A stretch of 64,000 nt of DNA from Kitagawia praeruptora (lineage: Eukaryota; Streptophyta; Magnoliopsida; Apiales; Apiaceae), in the NCBI GenBank assembly GCA_037693485.1, contig CM075345.1:6775501-6839500 (forward strand). Reading direction: 5' to 3'. A model generated the notes under the pieces. That model did not search any database. It saw only the letters and a list, made by a program, of their open reading frames with translations, and was not told the DNA's origin. A program made the translations under genes and the position numbers. This document shows positions 1 through 11,484 of the stretch, piece after piece (positions within the stretch are counted from its first letter, which is position 1; each line of letters opens with the position of its first letter).

Positions 1-1175
1 ATTTTTCGATTAGTTTGTTATCAATTATATTATTAATAGCCCAACAAGTTAATACATACAAAAATCTGTGAAAGTTTGACTGGTGTGTGCAAATTTTGCA
101 TCACACTGTCTGGCCCCGCAGGGGCTGTGCAAATTGTTTGATTAATAAATTAGGAATAATGTTTACAAGGTCTAGATAATCAATGAATAATGTTCTTCAT
201 GAATGGAGTGCGGCTTTCAATGTTAATGCCAGCTGACTAAGGTGCACTCCAAAGAAAAGTGGATGAAGAGAGAGTTGTTCTTCTTAAAATTAATTGGTAC
301 TGAATATATATGCAGTCTTATTAAAAGCAAATGTTTTGATCTGTTGATGTAAATCTTATTATACAGACAAAGGTGTGAGAATCTATTGCAAACATCAACT
401 GTCCTACAGTCTACACTTAGTAGGATAGGTCTTTGGTATTTAACACTGTAGCAGCTGTAAAATTAATAGGATGCATGATCTTTGTATATAAACAATACTT
501 TATTTTCTATAGAATTGAATTAGTGAGAACTGAGAAGTATAGATATCGTCTCTCTAAAAGTAAGATTCATACTTCAAAGCTTGCTATTAAGTGCTAATGT
601 ACTATAGGGTAGTAATCCCTCATACTTCTTCTATTTCAAATTAGAGGCCCATTGTCTACATGACACGGAAAAATAACAACCGAATTTCCAAGCGTACAAA
701 ATCACTAAAACACTATTCTAAAATTCAATAAGTTCATGCAATCAGTGATACGTCACCTTTGTTTAAAGTCATTGTACTTATAGGTACCAGTTTGCTTATG
801 TATTCCCATTAATTTTATTTTTGGTCACCCCTCTAAGTTGATCACAAAAAAATTAACCCCCCCATCAAAATAAGTAGTTTAAAAATATATTCAAATTCAA
901 ATTATTATATTCGTTTCAATAAGAACATACTTTTAATATAATAAAGCCAATAAAATAAAAATTTAACAATTTCAGAAAGCGAGAGCCATGGTGAAAGACC
1001 TTAATTTGAACATAAACTATAAATCTACTAGAATATTTATCCGATATTTTGACTTGCTTATTTAATTGTATAATTTAATTATTTTTAATAAAAGAATCTA
1101 TATTAATAATATATATACAATGTATTTTCATACATGAATTTACTAATACAGTTTAATGGTCACGCTCTGGTGAGA
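1..1175. other. AT-rich intergenic DNA, no gene seen
   Basis: I see no coding region or complete transposon here. The sequence is AT-rich with stops in all frames. The one notable item is a GC-rich palindrome, GCCCCGCAGGGGC, near 114-126, whose core recurs elsewhere in the window. Confidence 0.6.
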
Positions 1176-1455
1176 ATGAGAACAGTGAGAACACACATAT
1201 TCACTACATTTCAAGCTATTTTAAAGGCCCCGCTAGGGGCATCTTCACCAAAAAAAGTCTTATAATTCTACCCTCTATCCATTCATAAAAAAATTAACAA
1301 AAAAAAAAGTTAAAATGAGAACAGTGAGAACACACATATTCGCTACATTTCAAGCTATTTTAAAGGGCCCCGCTAGGGGCATCTTCACACAAAAATCTTA
1401 TAATTCTACCCTCTATCCATTCATAAAAAAAATTAACAAAAAAAAAATTAAAAAT
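1176..1455. repeat. Tandem duplication, two copies of about 139 bp
   Basis: The block starting ATGAGAACAGTGAG at 1176 is repeated almost exactly from 1315. Each copy carries the palindrome GCCCCGCTAGGGGC and ends in an A-rich tract. A short ORF over the second copy has no recognisable product. Confidence 0.85.
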
Positions 1456-1858
1456 TGCTTGAAATGTGATCTCATTGTTCTCCAACATTTACACATTATA
1501 TTAACTATGAGGTCTCATAGTTAATATAATATGTTATTGATATTATATGAGGTTTAATGTTTTGGAGCCATGTAATGTTTTGGAGCCATTGGGGGTGAAG
1601 GAATTATCATTTCCGCATTTGAATAATGAAGACAATTTATTATTGTTTTCAATCTGAGAACAATATTTGTAAAAATACTTATTACTTTTATTGCAGATTT
1701 TGATGGATTAAATAAATTTTCAACATTGTTAAAATAGAATTGTATGCTACTTTTTTATATAAATTTTAGCATATCATTATTTTATTAAATACTTACATAA
1801 CTGTATATAATATCTTTTTAAGAATTGATTATTTATATAATTGCATACAATATCTTTT

Positions 1859-1981
1859 TAAGAAATCAATCAAATTTGTTAAATTTTTGGTATTATCAAT
1901 TTAAATTAAATAAGATGTTTTAAGAAATCAATCAAATTTGTTAAATTTTTGGTATTATCATTTTAAATTAAATAAAATGTC
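1859..1981. repeat. Tandem duplication, two copies of about 62 bp
   Basis: The segment beginning AGAAATCAATCAAATTTG at 1861 recurs at 1923 with few differences. It lies just before a Helitron-like 3' terminus ending in CTAG at 2005-2008 followed by T. The terminus is suggestive only, because I could not place a 5' end. Confidence 0.75.
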
Positions 1982-2126
1982 GTGTACGAAGTACGGGCAA
2001 AATGCTAGTTTATCAAAGAAGAATACCAGCGTGAATATTTGTCTTATAGGTCCAAATTAAACTAGTCAATTATAAATATGTCCTTATTTACTGAATAATT
2101 ATAAATATGTCCTATAATTAAATTTA

Positions 2127-2328
2127 GGGTTTCATGTACCTGAGGATGACCTCAGGTTAGAACCCTGAGGATAGAACAAATCAATACAAAATTTAAGGAC
2201 ATTTGTGTAAATTACTGATAAAAAATTAGATTTACAAAACTGCCTTTACGGGGCCCCTTACTTTATAAGCAATGTTTCTTATAACCTCAGGGGAGATCCC
2301 TGAGGTTGTTCTCAGGCCCAGTTTTCTC
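2127..2328. mobile_element. MULE-type MITE (CCTCAGG family), 202 bp
   Basis: The element is flanked by a perfect 9-bp direct repeat TTAAATTTA (2118-2126 and 2329-2337), the TSD length of Mutator-like elements. The imperfect terminal inverted repeats contain several CCTGAGG/CCTCAGG palindromes. There is no coding capacity. A second copy with its own 9-bp TSD lies at 11283-11475. Confidence 0.75.
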
Positions 2329-2522
2329 TTAAATTTAACTCATATATAACTTATATACATATAATTATACATATATTTATACTGAATAAGACTATAATAC
2401 CCTCTTCTCTTTTTTATAATTATAAATAATATTTATGCTTAATAGCTTCAACATACGTTTTTCCGTTAAGTTTGAAAAATCTGATATTCCTAAAACTGGT
2501 AATAGAGCATATGGGTCTTATG

Positions 2523-3054
2523 CTCTGTTCTATAAGTGATTAATCGCTGTTCGGTAGGTCATCAAACTGATTTTATAAAAATCGGTTAAAAATTCGTTTT
2601 TTCGAAAAATCGGGATTAATCGGTCAAAAATCGGATTAATCGGTAAAAAATCGGCATTTTTGGTAAAAAAAAAATGAAAAATTTGTAGAAAAATGAAAAA
2701 AATTCAAAAAGTATAAAAATTAATAAATTTTAAGAAAAATATTATTCTCATATACAAAATTAATATTTTAAACGGTTAAATCATTAATTTTATCAATTTT
2801 TTCTCTCATATTGACCCCAATTCAAAAATTAGATCTTAAAATTTATATTTACTTTAATAATTCTATATATTTTAAATATAATTGTATAAATATATGATAA
2901 TTATTCATGTATAATCAAAATAATAAAATAATTATGTATATTAATAATAATTATATTTAAAAATAATATTAAATTAGTTCCGATTAATCATTCCGATTAA
3001 TCCCTGGACGGTGCCTCCACCGATTAAGTCTGATTCCCGCTTTTTACAACACTG
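2523..3054. mobile_element. Non-autonomous hAT element, 532 bp
   Basis: Flanked by a perfect 8-bp TSD GTCTTATG (2515-2522 and 3055-3062), typical of the hAT superfamily. The right terminus read inward is CAGTGTTGTAAAAAGC; the left terminus CTCTGTTCTATAAG is a degenerate match. The inside is AT-rich with repeated GATTAATCGG motifs and no transposase. Confidence 0.75.
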
Positions 3055-3061
3055 GTCTTAT

Positions 3062-3714
3062 GTGGTTCCAACACCTCAAACATCTGGTATGGAAACTATT
3101 TCATCGTATCTCTTTAATAGCGGTCTTACATAGAAATGGAGGTGCTTCAACATGATTGTAAGATAATATATCTATATTAGCCTATAATCTTTGCGATTCA
3201 AGGTTGCTTGTAAACTGTTTAATTATATTTTGTTAAAATTTTAAGTTGTATATATATTTTTATTATTAATTTTTTTTGAATTTTATAAATTTCATGAATA
3301 TAAATATTATTCTAATAATGTACTTCAATTATTACTTTCAAATACACATGTATATATAAAAATATTACATAAAAGTAGTTTTTTTTAACTTTTATTTAGT
3401 AGAAAGAGTGAAATTATCTAAGGGTTTGACTAAGATTCTCCATATTAATGCACGAGGATATAATTGTAATTACAAGAATTTTTTAATTTTTTTTCAATAT
3501 TTACAAAAATTCCACAATGTATTTACATTGCACCTCAGGTAACTCTCCAGATATAACCTCAGGTGCTTTTTTCTCTTTAACTAATCATGTAGACCTTTTT
3601 TCGATTTTTATACAAATTTTCGATTTTATGCAATTTTTAACTTTATAATTTATAACTCGTGTGATGCACGAATGTTTTTTTAATAATTTTTATCTTATTA
3701 CTCATATATATATA
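3062..3714. other. AT-rich spacer with a possible third CCTCAGG-type MITE (about 3407-3581)
   Basis: No gene seen. Around 3533-3575 the text ACCTCAGG...ACCTCAGG...TTTTTTCTC resembles the right terminus of the MITE at 2127-2328. The matching left end and TSD are degenerate, so this is only a candidate relic. Confidence 0.35.
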
Positions 3715-3961
3715 CTCCCTCCGTCCCATCCATTTCTTAACATAAAATTTTCACTTGCGTAGCACGCATTTTAAAGCTCTTATAAAGTATAGTTCCATAA
3801 CTTATTTTTAAAATTTTATTTTTTTGTATAAAAATAGGATTGTTCTATTTTTATACCAAAAAAATTCAAAAATAAATTATGGAACTATCCTTAAAATCCA
3901 CCTAAAAATGCGTGTCGAACCCCCATCCCCCAATGTTAACTATTGGCTGGGACGGAGGGAG
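3715..3961. mobile_element. Stowaway MITE, 247 bp
   Basis: Termini CTCCCTCCGTCCC and GGGACGGAGGGAG are the classic plant Stowaway (Tc1/mariner-derived) inverted repeat, flanked by TA on both sides. The interior forms a long hairpin (ATAGTTCCATAA... / ...TTATGGAACTAT). No coding capacity. Confidence 0.93.
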
Positions 3962-4341
3962 TATATAATTAGTAGGGAAAAAAATTATTTACGTTAATAT
4001 AATATTATAATACATTTTTTATAGTATTTTAAACGATAATGTTTTAGTTTTTAACTATAATATGTTATTGACGGGGATTTTTGGGAGTAGCTTATAAGAT
4101 TATATAAATGTATAATAATACTTTATTAAAAAAAATAATTTTTGATATAATATGATATTGATGGGAATAGAACCTCAAACTCTTTTTTATAAAATTATAT
4201 ATATATAAATATGTTTAATAAATATATATTGTTATGGGATTTGAACTTAATCCATGAGAATATTTTAAATATTTGAAAAAGAATTTTATTTTAGTATTAG
4301 ATCCAACAATTATCACTAATCTCTTTCTATATATAATAGAG

Positions 4342-4483
4342 GGATTTCAAAGAAATGGGCTTCATTTTTTAAGCTTTTCATTACCCGCAGGAGTCCCACT
4401 GCCGTTAGCACCTTTTTTAGTACTCCTTGAGCTAATCCCTCATTGTTTTCGCGCATTAAGCTCAGGAATACGTTTATTTGCTA
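4342..4483 (+). pseudogene. atp6: Nuclear mitochondrial insert (NUMT): atp6 fragment
   Basis: One frame encodes a run with the residues SLPAGVPLPLAPFLVLLEL, then CFRALSSGIRLFAN. This is the conserved central part of plant mitochondrial ATP synthase subunit a (ATP6), the proton-channel subunit of complex V. Only about 47 residues are present and the reading ends where the insert ends, so it is a nonfunctional organelle-derived fragment. It is bounded by a 13-bp direct repeat ATATATAATAGAG (4329-4341 and 4484-4496), which looks like a duplicated target. Flanks are AT-rich nuclear DNA, and the insert has the higher GC and codon look of mitochondrial coding DNA. Identification is from memory of the protein; a database comparison would settle it. 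Confidence 0.85.
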
Positions 4484-4509
4484 ATATATAATAGAGCAAC
4501 AAGGACATA

Positions 4510-4682
4510 ATTTGAGCCAATAAACCCCCTGTGAAATTACAATTATACCCTTACAAGTTATAAAATTACATGAAATGCCACTCTTTTATTTAAATGGAAA
4601 AAATGAGTTTTTGTGGTGAATCGAACCTAGAACCTCCTCTACACAAGTTATCCTACCAACCACTGTGCTACATTGACTTTTT
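4510..4682 (-). mobile_element. tRNA-derived SINE candidate
   Basis: On the minus strand there is an A-box-like TAGCACAGTGG (4660-4670) and a B-box-like GGTTCGATTC (4618-4627), spaced about 33 bp apart as in RNA polymerase III promoters of tRNA-derived SINEs. The sequence between does not fold as a full tRNA by eye. Ends are approximate and I did not find a TSD. Confidence 0.5.
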
Positions 4683-4830
4683 AGTTCTGAGTTAAAAAAC
4701 CTTTTACATAAATCCGACCTCTCCATTATCTTATTTTTACTATTATTTTAATTTTTGAGTAAAAATAATGGTGATTCGCATTATTTTAAAAATATTACAT
4801 TTTAGGTTTCATAATATGGTACACGATTTA

Positions 4831-5382
4831 TCTATCACTATATATTAAACCACAACACAAGTGCAAAAAAGTGTCATTTTAATGGTTGTGAACTTACGAT
4901 AATATCCCTATATGTTTAAAAATTACAAAAGCACCATCCCTTTAATATTTATGCAAAAATATATGAAATTATGTTAGTGTTGGGAATCAACCCTCTCGTA
5001 ATTTCGGAGTATAATTCTATGCGACTTATATCTTGATGAGATATTTAAAGAAATAAATATTAAGGAGCGTACTAATTTTATCTGGAAAGTATTGTATGAC
5101 GAGTATTATTCACATCGATGATATGTCTTTTTATCATTGTTCTAAAAAAAATTGTGTTATAACCTAAAATATATATTTATATGCTAAAAAACATCCTATT
5201 TTTAGTGCCCATATGATCTATACATAAATAAAATAATACATAAATTAAAATACTGACGTTATAATAAGTATGAACATAAAAGGTGCAATTATATTCAAAA
5301 ATATCTTTAAATCGTAAAACTATACAAAATTTATAACAATTGCTAGAGGATGGCCCGAGCCTCGCACGGGTTATTATGCTAG
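4831..5382 (+). mobile_element. Non-autonomous Helitron candidate, about 552 bp
   Basis: The 3' end shows an imperfect short stem (CCCG...CGGG), then TTATTATGCTAG followed by T. The 5' end begins TCTATCACTATATATT preceded by A. The A|TC...CTAG|T arrangement and subterminal hairpin are Helitron hallmarks. No Rep/helicase is encoded. Confidence 0.5.
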
Positions 5383-5768
5383 TTTATCTCAAAATTCAAT
5401 AGTTGCTATTGAGTGTACCAAAAAAAGTGTAGCAAACCGACAACCAAATATACCATATTTCACTATTCCACTTATAATAGTATAATATAGATAGTATAGA
5501 TTTCCTCCTGGCCCGCAGGGGCGCAACACCCCACCATGGCGCCACGCCCCCCTCCGCCACCCCCTTCCGCTCGTTTGTCTCTAATCTTCTAGAATTACAA
5601 GATGTATCCCAAGTTCCTTGCATAGCCGGTTCTGACCCAGTGCAGCCAGTGCGCTCGCACTGGGCCCATTGAGTCAGAGGGGCCCATCATAAAAGTTCAG
5701 CAAGCTTATGTTCATCTATGTTAATCTGTTGTGATGTGATTGAATTCTGTATATGTGATCTCTAGAAA

Positions 5769-7274
5769 TAAGGCTGTAATTCGAGTCGGGTGTCTCACGA
5801 GCCTACCCGGCTCGAACTCGTTTAACCCAACCCGGCTCGACTCAAGCTCGTAAACGAGTCGAGCTCGGCAGTGATTTTAGGCTCGTTTATATAAACGAGT
5901 CGGTCCGGGTATGTGCCGAGCTCGAATGAAACCCGGCTCGAAAACTCGAACTCGACCCGACTCGACCCGGCTCGAGCTCGTTTACAAATTGTTTTGTTAT
6001 TTTTCAAAATATTGTTTCTATATTTTTTAAAAATATTTCTCGACGATCCAACTATACGGATGTCAAGATATATCTAGTTAAATGATATTCCCAAATTTTC
6101 AAAAAATAAAAAATTAATTTGGTTGTAGATCTTAATAGAACACTACTACATTGTCTAGTACTCGTAACTAGTGCTTCATCCCAAATTATTGTTTCTATTT
6201 TAAAAAAAAATATTTGTCGACGATCCAACCGTAAGAATGTCAAGATATATCTAATTAACTGATATTCCTAAATTTTCAAAAAATAAAAAATTAATTTGGT
6301 TGGAGATCTTAATAGAACACTACTATATTATCTAGTACTCGTAACTAGTGCTTCATCCCAAATTATTGTTTCTATTTTTTAAAAAATATTTCTCGACGAT
6401 CCAACCGTACGGATGTCAAGATATATCTAATTAAATGATATTACTAAATTTTTAAAAAATAAAAAATTAATTTGGTTGAAGAACTTAATATAACACTACT
6501 TTATTGTCTAGTACTTGTAGCTAATGCTTCGTCCCAAATTATTGTTTCTATTTTTTTAAACATATTTCTCGACAATCCAAGCGTACGGATGTTAAGATAT
6601 ATCTAAGTAAATGATATTCCCAATTTTTTAAAAACAAAAAATTAATTTGGTTGGAGATCTTAATAGAACACTATTGTATTGTCTAGTACTCGTAACTAGT
6701 GCTTCGTCCCAAATTATTGTTTCTATTTTTTTAAAAAATATTTCTCGACGATTCAACCGTACGGATGTCTAATTAAATGATATTCTCAAATTTTCAAAAA
6801 ATAAAAAATTAATTTGGTTGGAGATCTTAATAAAACACTACTATTCTTGTTATATTTGGTTAAATAAATGAAAATTAGATAATTTTTTAATATATTTAAT
6901 TTTTTTGATAATTTGTAAATTAAAAAATTTCCAACATTTTTGTTTGTTTACTTTTTTATTATGTGTAAAGATGTTTATATAATTAATAAGTAATTTTTAA
7001 ATTTTTTTTTAAAAAAAGTAATTTTCAGAATTAAAAAAAAATAAAAAAATCAATGACTAAATGATCTACCTGGCTCGGCTCGTTTAACTGCTACCCGACT
7101 CGGCTCGTTAGGCTCGCGAGTAAACTCGACCCGACTCGTATAATAAACGAGCCGGGTTCGGCGGGGATTTTCGGCTCGTTTAATAAACGAGCTCGGCTCG
7201 ACTCGTTTAAAAAAACTCGGCTCGATTTAAAGCTCGGCTCGAACTCACCCGGCTCGACTCGAATTACAGCTCTA
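5769..7274. mobile_element. Nested hAT-like element with GGCTCG-rich inverted ends
   Basis: Both ends read TA(A/G)(G/A)GCTGTAATTCGAG, continuing for about 200 bp as degenerate CGAGCTCG/GGCTCG motifs in inverted orientation. The flanking 8-mers TCTAGAAA and TTTAAAAA match at 6 of 8 positions, consistent with an aged hAT TSD. No transposase is visible. The centre is a 176-bp tandem array. Confidence 0.6.
6007..6845. repeat. Tandem array, five copies of a 175-177 bp unit
   Basis: The anchor ATTGTTTCTA occurs at 6011, 6188, 6365, 6541 and 6716. Each unit also contains CTCGACGATCCAA, GATGTCAAGATATATCTA and a CTAGTACTCGTAACTAGTG palindrome, apart from scattered changes. The array sits inside the nested hAT-like element. 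Confidence 0.9.
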
Positions 7275-7658
7275 TTTAAAAATGATACAATATTATATAT
7301 AAGGTTTCAGACATGCATATGGGTCGATCGAAATAATAGAGTGAGATTGATAATGCAAGCATAAAATAGGAGTAGTATTAATATGCAATCAACTAATTTA
7401 GTTTATCAAAATAATGTTATTTTCTAATTTATATTCTTTATTTATTGCTTATATACTCTTGTTTGTACAGGATAACACAATATATAATTACTTTTAAAAT
7501 TAATTTATAATTTTTCAGTAAATAAAAACTTTTAGAAGTTAAAATTTAAGATATAAAAATTAAAAAATATATATTAATAGAAGAATTTTTTTTTAAAGGG
7601 CCCAAAATTTTTTTTTGCACCAGGCCTTGAAATGTTCAGGACCGGCCCTGGTTCCTTG

Positions 7659-8629
7659 GCATATGGTTTCTGTAATAAGTGAGGTTCTAAGAAGACAAAT
7701 AAATAAGTTTTGATTGATACTACTAAAATTACAAATATATGTAGGAGGATAAAAATGTCTTTTAATAATATGCAGTTAGTGAGTTAATCATGATTATAAT
7801 TAAAAATAGGACATAATATTAAAAAGGGATATATTTTTAATTATAAATAAATATAGGACATATTCATAAATCACTTATTTAAATGGAACATATTAGAAAA
7901 AAAAAACCCAATTTTAAAATTGGTCATCACGTCGTGTTGGATTGTCTCGCATTACGTTGGGTTGAATTGGATCGGATTGGGTTTGGATAAAATCGGTGTC
8001 TTAAATTGATGATTGTACTTTTTTTTATTTTTGACCATTATCTCCCTCTTGTTTTATTAAAATATTTTATCCTTAATTTTGTATTCTCATGTTTAATTTT
8101 TACAAATGAATTTGAATTACATGGAACTTTTATATAATTTTTAATTAAATTAATTATTAATTATAACATCAAAGAAAACTCAGACTATGTCTTTAAATCG
8201 GTAAGTTAAACTAATTAAATCAATTTTTATGATTATTTGTACTATCTAATTTTTTTTTCAACATTACAATAAATGTGTTAAAGTCAAACTAATGCACCAT
8301 ATTTTATTTACAACAAAATTACATATTTCCTCTATGCCATATTTTTTTGTTTCATGTTAACTAAATAATACTTTTCTAGTATAAACATAATATCACTATT
8401 GTTTCTATTTATTCTCATTAGATTTTTAAGAAAATAAACTTTTTCATGTTTTACATTTATCATGTTTATCATAGATTTAAATAATTATAATTAAAACAAA
8501 ATTTATTTAATTCGTATATAACATAAAGACGATGGATTTTAAAAATAAATTTTGTATTCAACTTTTGAAAAGATGTATATGTCATATTTAGCAAAATAAA
8601 ATAAAAAAAAGCTGTATGTGTTATATATA
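7659..8629. other. AT-rich spacer, nothing identified
   Basis: Long A/T runs and stops in every frame. No transposon termini or gene-like segment found. Confidence 0.6.
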
Positions 8630-9146
8630 CTAGCTTTTAACCCGTGCAACGCACGGCTCCTTTTTTAATATGTATAATAATATTAAAATTTTAAATTTTA
8701 TATGTTATTACTTTATCAAAATCATTTTCAATATTGAATATACTTCTACTAATAACCAAATACATGTTTTAATATTTTAAAATAACGATTTCCATCTTTT
8801 GATTTTAAGACCTAACGATATTTTTTATTTTGGTATATAATAAAAATTTAATGTTATTTACATAACAATTAAATTGGCCTCCTTATTAAGTTATAACTTT
8901 TTTATTTTAGACTTTTTTAAAATCCAGGTCTAATATAACTTCTTTTAACTTATAATCTTTTTATACAATAATTATTTTTTATATAGTATAATTTTGATCG
9001 TCTATTTAAAAAAAAAAAATTATATCCAACGGTTGAGATTGTTTTGGCAACGACAAATTATCATAGTATCAAAATTTTGGATAAGATATCTTTTACAATT
9101 ATTATATATAAATTTTTTTTAATTAAAATATTGAAAATCATATAGA
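8630..9146 (-). mobile_element. Helitron-like element candidate, minus orientation
   Basis: On the minus strand the 3' end reads GCCGTGCGTTGCACGGGTTAAAAGCTAG followed by T (shown here only as its features: a CCGTGC/GCACGG hairpin, then CTAG). A possible 5' end TCTATATGATT preceded by A lies near 9146. The 5' boundary is uncertain. A related subterminal block (ATCCAACGG...TTTTGGATAAGAT) occurs at about 9020-9110 and again at 10940-10995. Confidence 0.35.
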
Positions 9147-9413
9147 TTTTGAGATAATCTAGAAGAATTTAATACTTATAAAATTGTTTATTAAAAATAC
9201 TAATTAAATTTGATGAGTTTAAATATTTTAAAAAATATTAATTATGGTGTGCTAAAAGCTTCTTAGTTTCCTATCTTTTAGGCATACACAGAGCCCCAAA
9301 AGGTCACATCTACGAACATGGAACATATTAATTAAAGCTGGAGTTAAATACGTTAATATTATAATAATTTTCTCATAATTAAGCGAGAGATTATACATTA
9401 ATATTACATTAAT

Positions 9414-10022
9414 TGTTAGGAGTTGTCCCACATCGTTTGTGGGAGGGGCAGATTGTTAGTTAATAAGCAGCCAGATTAACTCCATTAGTATGAGGCCTTT
9501 TGGGATGTGTCCAAAAACAAATTCGTGCGGGCCTGACCCAACCCAAAGCGGACAATATCATACTAATGTGGAGTTAAGGCCTACTTAGCATGCCCAACAA
9601 GTGGTATCAGAGCTATGGTTATAACGATCCAGATCAATCTCGATGGGCTCCAGAATGGATCCAAGGAAGAGGCAGATGGGCTGTCCAGGTTGGGCTTAAG
9701 GGGGAGCAGGTGGACTTTCCAGTATGGGCCTAAGGGAGCCAGATAGCCAGGAACTTCCAGTATGGATCAAGGGGAGCAGATCACACACAAGGAGGCAGAT
9801 TCGACAGTTGTTGAGCCCGATGTGTGAAGGGGAGATTGTTAGGAGTTGTCCCACATCGTTTGTGGGAGGGGCAGATTATTAGTTAATAAGCAGCCAGATT
9901 AACTACATTAGTATGAGGCCTTTTGGGAGTGACCCAAAAACAAATCCGTGCGGGCCTGACCCAACCCAAAGCGAACAATATCACACTAATGTGGAGTTAA
10001 GGCCTACTTAGCATGCCCAACA
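9414..10022 (+). mobile_element. TRIM (terminal-repeat retrotransposon in miniature), 609 bp
   Basis: Two 186-bp direct repeats (9414-9599 and 9837-10022) begin TGTTAGGAGTTGTCCC and end CATGCCCAACA. The first is followed by the primer-binding site TGGTATCAGAGC, complementary to initiator methionine tRNA. A purine-rich tract GAAGGGGAGAT precedes the second. The flanks carry ATTAAT (9408-9413 and 10023-10028). The roughly 237-bp interior is noncoding. The repeats differ at about eight positions, so the insertion is not recent. Confidence 0.93.
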
Positions 10023-10028
10023 ATTAAT

Positions 10029-11273
10029 ATTACATACTGTATTGGACTACTGGTGGGAATAGGAGGCAGGTCAATAAATACTCTTCTAGTATAGTTCTTA
10101 CCTATGGTAATACATATTATTATTTCTCTTACTCTTATTATATAATAGGATATAATTTGTGTTATATCCTGAATTAATAAAATTTGATTTTGACAATTTT
10201 ATATCGCGCATGAAATTAACAAAATAATATTTAATTTAGTGATAATTTAAAAATTATTTTCCAATTAAAACTTTAATATTAATGAAAAAATTAATTGTAT
10301 CATTTTTAATTATATCCTTTTCATATTACAATTTTCTTTTTAAAATTTAATTCTAATACAACTTTGCTAAATTATATCCTTTTTAGATTATAATTTTCTT
10401 TTTAATATGATATACATATATCATCAACAAAAGAACAGTGCACATCCTCCGAATCTATTGGCATAATGTATGTTTCTCTTCCATGGCTTCTTAAATTGTT
10501 ACCGACTTCAGGAGGGTGCCCTCGCAGAATGTTTCTCAGGTAGACAAACATATAAATCTTTCGCCTTTAGTTCATATATAGATTTTGATAGAATAATGTA
10601 ATTATAATTGTATTAGGATTTTTTTCCCTTGTATTTATAGATTTTTGATAGAATGATGTGATTATTATTGTATTAGGATTTTTTTCCAATTCATTGTAGA
10701 CATCTTTTTCATTTGTTTATTTGTAATTGATTTTATTTGTTTATACATATTTTATTTGTTTACTAAATTAAAGATATTTTTAAATTAAATTTACTTCTAA
10801 TGATGAAGAAAAAAAAACAAATCGATGAAGAAATGGTATTATAGTAAATTAACAAAGTAAAAATTATAAATAAATATATAAGGATATAATTTATAATCCA
10901 ACAGATGACTTTTAATCCAATTTTTTAATCCAACGGATCATATGCTTTTGGTAGTACAGCGACGACGACCAAAAATTTGGATAAGATCTCCCTTATGCTT
11001 ATTATATATAAGGTATTAATATGACTAAGCAAAATAAAATATTATAATTTCATAATGTAATGATAAAAAAAATTGAGAAACACTCATGATACGGGGCAAT
11101 AGAGTAAATATGAAAAGTATACAAATTTATTTGACTAAATGCATGCTAATTGAATGGATATAATGGATAATATAAAATAAGATGAGGATAATTTGGTTTA
11201 TTAAAGTATGTAATCAGCACCCAAAATGCATGTCCAAATCTTATGTTTTTTTATAATGTTCAAATTCAATTCA
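10029..11273. other. AT-rich spacer
   Basis: No gene seen. A short tandem duplication of about 60 bp (TTTTGATAGAAT(A/G)ATGT...) lies at about 10577-10690, and a Helitron-like subterminal block lies at 10906-11015. Confidence 0.5.
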
Positions 11274-11282
11274 AATTTGAAA

Positions 11283-11475
11283 GAGATTAAGGTTCCAGAG
11301 GTAACCTCAGGTAACTTTTTCCTGAGATAAAAAAAAATTACATATAAATATACAAGAACATTATTGTAATTACAGAGGATTATATGCATTTACAAAAATA
11401 TCATTACTATTTTATTTAAAAATACACTAGTACCTCAGGTAAAGTTCCTGAGGTAATCTAAGGAACTTTATTCTC
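11283..11475. mobile_element. MULE-type MITE (CCTCAGG family), 193 bp
   Basis: Perfect 9-bp TSD AATTTGAAA (11274-11282 and 11476-11484). The terminal inverted repeats begin GAGA(T/A)TAA(G/A)GTTCC and contain ACCTCAGG/CCTGAGGT palindromes, matching the element at 2127-2328. Noncoding. Confidence 0.8.
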
Positions 11476-11484
11476 AATTTGAAA

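Larger units (their letters stand above)
5621..7650. mobile_element. hAT element with nested insertion, 2030 bp
   Basis: Perfect 8-bp TSD GTTCCTTG (5613-5620 and 7651-7658). Termini are CATAGCCGGTTCTGA on the left and, read inward, CAGGGCCGGTCCTGA on the right, a known hAT-type end. About 1.5 kb of the interior is a second inserted element (5769-7274), leaving roughly 516 bp of original, noncoding hAT sequence. Confidence 0.8.

Noticed and set aside
6007..6845. Centromeric satellite
   Set aside because: Only five copies, and they lie within a TIR element; unit length alone is not evidence of a centromere.
9600..9615. tRNA gene at TGGTATCAGAGC
   Set aside because: This is the primer-binding site of the TRIM; no cloverleaf is present. 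The same applies to 38101-38111.
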